Part shown: positions 6,025 to 11,057 of the stretch, in pieces
How positions within the stretch are numbered: position 1 is the stretch's first letter
Layout of the letters: every line of letters begins with the position of its first letter
NCBI GenBank assembly: GCA_902470915.1
Contig: CABRIB010000067.1
Location: 1 to 11,057 of the forward strand
Source of the DNA: an uncultured Collinsella sp.
GTDB lineage: Bacteria > Actinomycetota > Coriobacteriia > Coriobacteriales > Coriobacteriaceae
DNA length: 11,057 bases
Reading direction: 5' to 3'
Made by a program: the position numbers and the translations under genes
Notes under the pieces: model-generated
What the model saw: only the letters and a program-made list of their open reading frames with translations
Database searches by the model: none
Told to the model about the DNA's origin: nothing

Positions 6025-7988
6025 GTGAGGTTCAGGCGCTGGTGGAGTGTCCCGTTATCGTTGGCACGGCGGGCCACGTTGACCACGGCAAGTCGGCATT
6101 GATCGAGGCGCTGACCGGCAAGAATCCCGACCGTCTGGAGGTTGAGCGCCGTCGCGGTATGACCGTGGAGCTGGGCTTTGGCGAGCTGGCACTGCCGAGT
6201 GGCAAGATCGTCGGCCTGGTCGACGTGCCGGGCCACGCGCATTACCTGCGCGCCATGGTGCAGGGTGCGACAGGCATCGACGTTGCCGTGCTGGTGGTCT
6301 CTGCCGTTGAGGGTGTAATGCCGCAGACGCGCGAGCACGTGCACGTGCTGGAGCTGCTGGGCGTCACGCATATGGTGGTGGCGCTGACGATGTGTGACCT
6401 GGCCGATGCCGAGATGACCGAGCTTGCCGAGCTCGATGTCGATGACTTTTTGTCGGGTACCGTGTTTGCGGGCGCGCCGATCGTGCCCGTGTCGTCTAAG
6501 ACCGGCGCGGGAATCGATGACCTGCTGGCTGCGCTCGACGAGCAGGTTACCGCTTGCTGGGATGCCTGCCGATCTCGTGCCGAGCTCACCGATGCCGCGC
6601 CGCGCTTGCCGATTGACCGCTGCTTTACGATCAAGGGTGCCGGCACCGTCGTGACGGGAACGCTGCACGATGCGCCGGTTGCGGTGGGCGATGAGCTGAT
6701 GGCCTTGCCGTCGCGTACGGTCTGTCGCGTGCGCGGGATTCAGGTGCATGGCGATACGCCGCGCGCGCTGCCTGGTCAGCGTGTGGCGCTCAACCTAGTT
6801 GGTGACGGCGTCGCGGCACTTGACCGTGGGGAGATGCTGGGCGTGGCGGGCCGCTTTGGTCAGACGTTGCGCTTTATGATGACGTTCACCTACCTGGGCC
6901 GCGAGGGCGCCAAGCCGCGCGTGCTCGAGTCGGGTGCGCGCGTGCACGTGATGGCCGGTACGGCCGAGGTTGTCGGCCGTATCATGCTCATGGAGGGCGA
7001 GGCCCCCATGGCGGTGGGAGAGACGCGAGTGGTGCAGGTACGCTTGGAGGAACCGCTGCCACTGCGTGCCGGAGACCATGCCGTGGTGCTGTCGTATTCG
7101 CCCGTTATGCTCATCGGCGGCGGGCGCGTGCTGCTTTCGCGCTGCCGTCGTTCGCGCGAACTTACTGAGGGGGAGCGCGCGCTGCTTGCAGCGCTTGAGG
7201 CCGGAGATATTGCGGGCGCGGTGGATGCGTGGCTGGCGCTGCAAGCGCTGCCGGTTACGGCTGCCGATGTTGCCGCGGCGCTCGATCTTGTTGCCGGTGA
7301 GGCTGAGGCGGCGTTGCGCGAGTTGGTGGCGAAGGGCGCTGCTTGCGCGCTAGCTGGCTCGGATGGCTCGCTGTATGCAGATGCTTCCGCGCTCGATGCC
7401 GCGATGGGTGCGCTAGCGGCGACCCTGTCAGCCATGCACGCGGCTGCCCCCAAGGAGACGGGCTTTACGCCCGGCGCCGTCGCCCATGCTGCTTGGCCTA
7501 CCGCTGACGATACAGTTGCCGCGGCCCTGATTTCCGAGGGCTGCTCGCGCGGCGTGTGTGCCTCCGAGGGCGCCGAGGTGTTCGACCCGCACTCCGCTGC
7601 CGCTGCGGCACGTGTGGTGCGCGAGGCCTGCGAACGTATCGTTGCCTTGCTGGACGAAGCTGGCCTCGATGCGCCGACGTTGCCCGAGGTGGGCGAGCAA
7701 CTCCAGCTCGATCGCGACACCATGACGCGTGCGCTGCGCGAGCTTTCGCTCAACCGCTCCATCGTAAAGGTCGAGCGCGACGTTGCCTTGTCCGCCACCG
7801 CGGAGTCGCATGCGCGCGAGCTTGTCGCCGCTGCCATTGAGGCAGCCGGCGGCGCCGCCACCACGAGCGCCCTGCGCGAGGCCCTAGGCGTGTCGCGCAA
7901 ACGTGCCATCAGCATCTTGGAACACCTGGATGCCGTGCGCTTTACGGCGCTCGACAAGGAAGCCGGTGGCCTGCGCTCCCTGCGCTAG
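6021..7988 (+). CDS. selB: Selenocysteine-specific elongation factor SelB
   Basis: This 655-residue translation GTPase delivers Sec-tRNA(Sec) to UGA codons bearing a SECIS hairpin. G1 is GHVDHGKS (18-25), G2 contains RRGMTVELGF (T48), G3 is DVPGH (68-72), G4 reads TMCD (123-126) and G5 is SSKTG (158-162). Two EF-Tu-like barrels follow (for example CFTIKGAGTVVTGTLHD at the start of domain II). The C-terminal part is made of winged-helix repeats that bind the SECIS RNA, ending with LREALGVSRKRAISILEHLD and RFTALDKEAGGLRSLR, typical of bacterial SelB. Length is in the usual range (E. coli 614). G4 departs from NKxD/TKxD by having methionine in place of lysine; the aspartate that reads guanine is kept. 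It overlaps selA by four bases and is followed by an inverted repeat and selC. Confidence 0.96.
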   Translation: MSEVQALVECPVIVGTAGHVDHGKSALIEALTGKNPDRLEVERRRGMTVELGFGELALPSGKIVGLVDVPGHAHYLRAMVQGATGIDVAVLVVSAVEGVMPQTREHVHVLELLGVTHMVVALTMCDLADAEMTELAELDVDDFLSGTVFAGAPIVPVSSKTGAGIDDLLAALDEQVTACWDACRSRAELTDAAPRLPIDRCFTIKGAGTVVTGTLHDAPVAVGDELMALPSRTVCRVRGIQVHGDTPRALPGQRVALNLVGDGVAALDRGEMLGVAGRFGQTLRFMMTFTYLGREGAKPRVLESGARVHVMAGTAEVVGRIMLMEGEAPMAVGETRVVQVRLEEPLPLRAGDHAVVLSYSPVMLIGGGRVLLSRCRRSRELTEGERALLAALEAGDIAGAVDAWLALQALPVTAADVAAALDLVAGEAEAALRELVAKGAACALAGSDGSLYADASALDAAMGALAATLSAMHAAAPKETGFTPGAVAHAAWPTADDTVAAALISEGCSRGVCASEGAEVFDPHSAAAAARVVREACERIVALLDEAGLDAPTLPEVGEQLQLDRDTMTRALRELSLNRSIVKVERDVALSATAESHARELVAAAIEAAGGAATTSALREALGVSRKRAISILEHLDAVRFTALDKEAGGLRSLR

Positions 7989-8000
7989 CCCACCCTTATC

Positions 8001-8066
8001 AGTTGCGGTGAAATAGTTCCTGTTTTCGGCATCTAACGCCAAACCAGGAACTATTCCACCGCAACT
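8001..8066. repeat. Large inverted repeat (22-bp arms) between selB and selC
   Basis: Arms at 8001-8022 and 8045-8066 are complementary over 22 bp with a single mismatch, separated by a 22-base spacer (8023-8044). The mismatch is A·C in the + strand RNA but would be a G·U pair in the - strand RNA. The downstream sequence is T-rich (TTCTT, then TTTTT at 8078-8082), so it may also end the selAB transcript. Size and form resemble a mobile-type intergenic palindrome (REP/BIME or mini-MITE). Whether it is repeated in the genome cannot be seen from one copy. Confidence 0.8.
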
Positions 8067-8080
8067 TCTTGCTCGTCTTT

Positions 8081-8111
8081 TTGGGATGGAGCCGTTTCGG
8101 TTTGGTAAAAT
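8081..8111 (+). promoter_or_regulatory. Candidate promoter of selC
   Basis: TAAAAT at 8106-8111 matches five of six bases of the -10 consensus and lies 12 bases before the tRNA 5' end, a usual distance for a tRNA gene. A weak -35 (TTGGGA, 8081-8086) is 19 bases upstream. This is a visual call only. Confidence 0.45.
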
Positions 8112-8123
8112 ACCGGCGCACTT

Positions 8124-8220
8124 GGGAACGGATGGGCTCCGGTGGGCTCCGCGGTCCTCAAAACCGTTGCGAGGCGTGCAAAACGTCTTGGATGTGTTCG
8201 ATTCACATACGTTCCCGCCA
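8124..8220 (+). tRNA. selC: tRNA-Sec (anticodon TCA), selenocysteine tRNA
   Basis: This 97-base gene folds as a bacterial tRNA-Sec, element by element parallel to E. coli selC (95 bases). The 8-base acceptor strand GGGAACGG (8124-8131) faces ACGTTCCC (8209-8216), with discriminator G and an encoded CCA (8217-8220). After AT comes the long 6-bp D stem GGGCTC/GGGCTC around a CGGT loop, exactly the E. coli D-arm layout. The anticodon stem is GCGGT/ACCGT (8151-8155/8163-8167) with loop CCTCAAA and anticodon TCA at 8158-8160. The long variable arm is an 8-bp stem (8170-8177 with 8183-8190) and a 5-base loop. The T arm is ATGTG-TTCGATT-CACAT. Oddities: C rather than U at position 33, and a G·A mismatch at the eighth acceptor pair. 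It sits directly downstream of selAB, whose products load and deliver it. Confidence 0.93.
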
Positions 8221-8228
8221 CACGCTAC

Positions 8229-8284
8229 CAGCGCTTTTGTGCTCGCGGTCTTGCTGCGTGCCGCAAAGGCGCTGTTTTGTATTT
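8229..8284 (+). terminator. Probable terminator of selC
   Basis: CAGCGCTTT (8229-8237) pairs with AAAGGCGCTG (8265-8274), nine base pairs with one bulged G, enclosing a further GCGG/CCGC pairing. It is followed by TTTTGTATTT (8275-8284), starting nine bases after the tRNA CCA end. The loop is long, so the call is moderate. Confidence 0.5.
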
Positions 8285-8374
8285 GCACGAGCTTTTCGTA
8301 GCGCCGCTATTTCGGCGGCGGTATTTAGCTTCATGCACCGGGTTTCGAGCATGCCGATGGGGGTGTTTTGCCGT

Positions 8375-9007
8375 ATGACTACCGTAAGACGAGCCGATCT
8401 TTCTTGCGTCGTCCAGGCGGGCGGGCTGTCGTCGCGCATGGGTTGCGACAAGGCGCGGATGTTGTTTTGCGGCGAGCCGCTCATCGAACGCGTGCTGGGG
8501 CGCCTGGCACAGGTTGCCGGCGAGTTGGTCGTGACGACTTCGCGTCCCAGCGAGCTTGTCTACCTTGAGGAGCGCGCGTTTGGCGGCCTGGTGCCGCGAA
8601 TAGTGTCGGACCTTGAGGGGCCGGCGGGTGCCATGCGTGGCATCGCGAGCTCGCTGGCTGCCGCTCGGTTGCCCTTCGCGGCGATCGTCGCCTGCGATAT
8701 GCCGTTCGTCTCGCCAGAACTGATCGGTGCGCTTTCTGATCGGATCAAGGAAGGCCCGCTCGATGTGTGCGTCCCGCGCGAGGAGCGGGGGATTGAGCCG
8801 CTGTGCGCCGTGTGGCGCCGTCAGACTTGCGCGCCGGTTGCCCGTGAGTTGCTCGACCAGGACCGCCAACGCATCCGCTGTTTGATCGACCAGGTCCATG
8901 CCGGCTATCTGGATGAGCCCCAGATTGTCGAGGTTGCCGGCTCCACGCTCTGCTTCGAAAACGTCAATACACCCGAGGAGTTTGCTGCAGCCGAGCTGCT
9001 CGCCTAG
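8375..9007 (+). CDS. mobA: Molybdenum cofactor guanylyltransferase MobA
   Basis: This 210-residue cytoplasmic nucleotidyltransferase attaches GMP from GTP to molybdopterin, giving the guanine dinucleotide cofactor used by DMSO-reductase-family enzymes. The GTP-binding loop is VVQAGGLSSRMGCDKA (12-27 region; consensus LAGGxxxRMGxDK), and the metal-binding motif is ACDMPFVSPEL (D108), followed by a C-terminal part ending ENVNTPEEF, typical of the family. The ATG at 8375 is chosen because GGGGG (8359-8363) lies 11 bases upstream; in-frame ATGs at 8351 and 8357 lack a site. Longer in-frame extensions would run through the tRNA-Sec gene and are rejected. It is 15 bases ahead of the DUF3343 gene, so the two are probably co-transcribed. 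Likely clients are the Mo-oxidoreductase at 2373-4490 and an off-window formate dehydrogenase. Confidence 0.92.
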   Translation: MTTVRRADLSCVVQAGGLSSRMGCDKARMLFCGEPLIERVLGRLAQVAGELVVTTSRPSELVYLEERAFGGLVPRIVSDLEGPAGAMRGIASSLAAARLPFAAIVACDMPFVSPELIGALSDRIKEGPLDVCVPREERGIEPLCAVWRRQTCAPVARELLDQDRQRIRCLIDQVHAGYLDEPQIVEVAGSTLCFENVNTPEEFAAAELLA

Positions 9008-9022
9008 ACGATGGGAGATGCC

Positions 9023-9418
9023 ATGCCTCACGATATCTGCCCCGATACCGGGGAACCCTGCACTTGCGATGGGTCCGAGCCTTGTACTTGCGGCTGCGGT
9101 GGCTGTGGACATACTGCGGAAGAGGAAGCGGCCGCCGCGGCGTATCGTGAGGCACACCGCGAAGGCCCGTCCGGTGATGCCCTCGACCACGAACGCAAGA
9201 TTATCGTGTCGTTCGACAGCACCTTCGATGTGATGGAATGCGAGCAGCTGTGCCTGGATGCCGATGTGCCTGGGCGCATCATGCCGCTGCCCGGCTCCAT
9301 CACCGCCGGCTGCGGGCTGTGCTGGGCCATGCCGTTCTCGGGCGACGCCCTCGCCGCCTTCCGCGCTGCCACCGAAGGCCGCATAACCCCCGCCGACTAC
9401 CATCAGCTCGTCCTCTAG
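9023..9418 (+). CDS. DUF3343 (putative Se/S carrier-like) protein with Cys-rich N-terminus
   Basis: This is a 131-residue protein. The C-terminal half, from about residue 58 (RKIIVSFDSTFDVMECEQLC, then GRIMPLPGSITAGCGLCWAM), has the pattern of the DUF3343 family (Pfam PF11823, which I recall being renamed putative Se/S carrier), with its conserved cysteine in the GCG segment at C97; here C100 makes it CGLC. The first 30 residues hold seven cysteines (6, 13, 15, 21, 23, 25, 28) and H30, including two copies of EPCTC. Eleven cysteines in 131 residues suggest binding of metal, sulfur or selenium. The start at 9023 is preferred over 9011 because GGGAG (9013-9017) sits five bases before it. It follows mobA by 15 bases, close to selABC. 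A role in handling selenium or sulfur is a family- and context-based inference; no catalytic activity is shown. Confidence 0.78.
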   Translation: MPHDICPDTGEPCTCDGSEPCTCGCGGCGHTAEEEAAAAAYREAHREGPSGDALDHERKIIVSFDSTFDVMECEQLCLDADVPGRIMPLPGSITAGCGLCWAMPFSGDALAAFRAATEGRITPADYHQLVL

Positions 9419-9421
9419 CCG

Positions 9422-9465
9422 CCAAAACCACCACAAAGGTGCCTGTCCCCAATGTGGTGGTTTGG
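9422..9465. repeat. Palindromic element after the DUF3343 gene
   Basis: The arms 9422-9435 (CCAAAACCACCACA) and 9453-9465 (TGTGGTGGTTTGG) pair over 13 bp with one bulged A, around a 17-base loop containing GGTGCCTGTCCCC (9438-9450). No T-run follows on either strand, so this is not a simple rho-independent terminator. It starts three bases after the DUF3343 stop codon. The form resembles REP-type intergenic palindromes. Confidence 0.7.
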
Positions 9466-9580
9466 AACACGTGGACGAAACAGGTTTGAAACACGGGTTT
9501 TGCACGTCAGACTCTCAAAAACGCTTCTACCTGCATCGTAATCAAAACGAAACATCTGCTCGTCGGCTTATGCGAAACTT

Positions 9581-9602
9581 TGTTGCAACAGTGCGATATT
9601 AT
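9581..9602 (+). promoter_or_regulatory. Candidate gdhA promoter -10 and operator-like palindrome
   Basis: TATTAT at 9597-9602 is a plausible -10 hexamer in an AT-richer stretch. No good -35 is seen at 16-18 bases. Just upstream is a perfect 10-base palindrome, TGTTGCAACA (9581-9590), placed where an activator or repressor could act. A transcript would start near 9609, giving a leader of about 67 bases. Confidence 0.35.
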
Positions 9603-9618
9603 CCATAGTCGATAAAGT

Positions 9619-9641
9619 TCGCGGCGCATGGGGTGCCGCGA
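9619..9641 (+). promoter_or_regulatory. Leader hairpin upstream of gdhA
   Basis: A 9-bp GC-rich stem (TCGCGGCGC with GTGCCGCGA, one G·U) closes an ATGGG loop. A T5 run (9648-9652) starts only after seven more bases, so it is not a canonical terminator. It may be a 5' UTR element affecting gdhA mRNA stability or expression; the role is not shown. Confidence 0.5.
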
Positions 9642-9675
9642 CCGACATTTTTCGTTTCCCATCATTGGAGGAAGC

Positions 9676-11011
9676 ATGAGCTACACGCAGAAAGTTCTCG
9701 AAGAGCTCAAGGCCCGCTATCCCGAGCAGCCTGAGTTCATCCAGGCCGCGACCGAGATTCTCGGCACCATCCAGCCGGCGCTCGACGCCCACCCCGAGTA
9801 CGAGGAGGCCGCCCTGCTGGAGCGCCTCGTCGAGCCCGAGCGCATCGTCATGTTCCGTGTTCCCTGGGTCGACGACCAGGGCAAGGTTCAGGTCAACCGC
9901 GGCTACCGCGTCGAGTTCAACTCTGCCATTGGACCCTACAAGGGCGGCCTGCGCTTTAACCCGACGGTCACCCTGGGCATGCTCAAGTTCCTGGGCCTGG
10001 AGCAGATTCTCAAGAACAGCCTGACCACCCTTCCCATGGGCGGCGGCAAGGGCGGCTCCGACTTTGACCCCAAGGGCAAGTCCAACAACGAGATCATGCA
10101 CTTCTGCCAGTCCTTCATGACCGAGCTCTATCGCCACATTGGCCCCAACACCGACGTTCCCGCCGGCGACCTGGGCGTTGGCGGCCGCGAGGTTGCCTAC
10201 CTGTTCGGTCAGTACAAGCGCCTGACCAACGAGTGGACCGGCGTCCTTACCGGCAAGGGCCTCTCCTTTGGCGGCTCGCTCGCCCGTACCGAGGCCACCG
10301 GCTACGGTCTGGTCTACTTTGTGGACGAGTACCTCAAGAGCCGCGGCGACTCCTTCGAGGGCAAGAACGTCGTCGTTCATGGCTCCGGCAACGTCGCTAT
10401 CTACGCGGTCCAGAAGGTCGCCCAGCTCGGCGGCAAGGTGCTTGCCTGCTCCGACACCCACGGCTGGGTCGAGGATCCCGACGGTATCGACTACACCGTG
10501 CTCGAGCACGTCTACAACAAGAAGCGCTCCGGCCACGACAAGGGTGTCACGCTCGCCATGTACGTTGACGAGAAGCCCAACGCCGTGTGGCACGAGGGCG
10601 ACGGCCGCGGCGTGTGGCAGCTGCCCTGCGACATCGCGCTGCCCTGCGCTCGCGAGAACACGCTGCTGCTCGAGGACGCCCAGGCGCTCGTCGCCAACGG
10701 CTGCAAGGTGGTCGGCGAGGGCGCGAACATGCCCACGACCATCGAGGCCACGACCTACTTCCAGGAGAACGGCGTCGCCTTTATGCCCGGTAAGGCTGCC
10801 AACGCCGGTGGCGTGCTCGTGTCCGGCCTGGAGATGAGCCAGAACGCCGAGCACCTGTCCTGGACCTTCGAGGAGGTCGACGGCAAGCTCGAGCAGCTCA
10901 TGCGCGGCATGTTCCACAACGTGGACGACACCGCCAAGGAGTATGGCCAGGAGGGCAATTTTGTCATGGGCGCCAACATCGCCGGCTTCCTGAAGGTTGC
11001 CGACGCCATGC
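9676..11011 (+). CDS. gdhA: Glutamate dehydrogenase GdhA (NADP-type hexameric family), 3' end missing
   Basis: The frame runs 445 codons without a stop until the sequencing adapter at 11012. The product closely follows E. coli GdhA (447 residues): substrate lysine K89 in GPYKGGLRF, catalytic K125 in PMGGGKGGSDFDPKGKS, and D165 in PAGDLGVGGRE (E. coli K92, K128, D168; constant offset of three). The Rossmann nucleotide-binding segment is VVVHGSGNVA at about residues 232-241, and the C-terminal part includes MGANIAGFLKVADAM. E. coli ends about six residues after the equivalent point, so only a few codons are lost. The enzyme reductively aminates 2-oxoglutarate with ammonium in the cytoplasm; this family usually uses NADPH, though cofactor preference is not proved by sequence. 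GGAGG at 9667-9671 is a strong ribosome site four bases from ATG. The gene appears to be its own transcription unit. Confidence 0.96.
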
Positions 11012-11057
11012 CTGTCTCTTATACACATCTGACGCTGCCGACGATACTCCTTGTGTA
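11012..11057. other. Illumina Nextera Read-1 adapter with i5 index (library artefact)
   Basis: Positions 11012-11044 are the reverse complement of the Nextera Read 1 transposon adapter, beginning with the mosaic end (CTGTCTCTTATACACATCT). The next eight bases (TACTCCTT, 11045-11052) are the reverse complement of AAGGAGTA, which I recall as i5 index 507, and GTGTA (11053-11057) is the start of reverse-complemented P5. This is not genomic DNA. On the minus strand it creates a spurious start, MCIRDR, to a long antisense frame across gdhA. Confidence 0.97.

Noticed and set aside
8302..8320. CGCCGC/GCGGCG hairpin before mobA as a terminator
   Set aside because: Short stem with only a weak T stretch after it; the structure at 8229-8284 explains selC termination better.
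8069..8374. N-terminal extension of mobA to an upstream start
   Set aside because: The extension would translate straight through the tRNA-Sec gene and shows no MobA homology; the ATG at 8375 gives the normal MobA N-terminus.
8225..9505. 426-codon open frame on the - strand across mobA and the DUF3343 gene
   Set aside because: Antisense shadow of two recognised genes; composition shows no family motif.
9568..11028. Long open frame of 486 codons on the - strand across gdhA
   Set aside because: It starts inside the sequencing adapter (MCIRDR) and is the antisense shadow of a clearly recognised gdhA; GC-rich codon bias leaves such frames open.
1..11057. CRISPR arrays, insertion sequences, phage genes or rRNA
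   Set aside because: No regularly spaced repeats, transposase motifs, integrase or structural phage proteins, and no rRNA segments were seen on either strand; the Tn5 mosaic ends are library adapters.

Overview
This window reads as a fragment of a GC-rich anaerobic Actinobacterium, most likely a gut Coriobacteriia of the Collinsella type. That placement rests on codon usage, gene order and protein flavour (formate hydrogenlyase with FocA, selenocysteine machinery, NADP-type glutamate dehydrogenase). It is an inference, because no 16S or database search was available. Both ends carry Illumina Nextera adapter and index sequence (1-51 and 11012-11057). Real DNA therefore runs from about 52 to 11011, and both terminal genes are cut at the adapter junctions.

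Layout, all genes on the + strand. (1) 53-2308: the 3' end of a formate hydrogenlyase operon, hycG (C-terminal part), hycH and hycI, then a FocA-type formate channel and a rho-independent terminator. (2) 2373-4490: a cytoplasmic DMSO-reductase-family molybdopterin oxidoreductase with cysteine at the presumed metal-ligand position. (3) 4567-7988: selA and selB, overlapping by ATGA. (4) 7989-8374: a large 22-bp-arm inverted repeat, then a tRNA-Sec gene (selC, 8124-8220, anticodon TCA, encoded CCA) with its own probable promoter and terminator. (5) 8375-9418: mobA and a small cysteine-rich DUF3343 (putative Se/S carrier) gene. (6) 9419-9675: an intergenic region with a palindromic element, a candidate promoter and a leader hairpin. 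(7) 9676-11011: gdhA, lacking only its last few codons.

Taken together, regions 1-5 look like a supply island for molybdenum/selenium-dependent formate metabolism. FHL splits formate to H2 and CO2 and FocA moves formate. HycH and HycI mature the hydrogenase. SelA, SelB and tRNA-Sec insert selenocysteine, expected in the formate dehydrogenase subunit. MobA makes the guanine dinucleotide form of the molybdenum cofactor, and the DUF3343 protein may carry selenium or sulfur. No gene in the window contains an in-frame UGA, and neither selD nor a Sec-type formate dehydrogenase is present, so the selenoprotein that this machinery serves lies outside the window. gdhA appears to be a separate housekeeping transcription unit.
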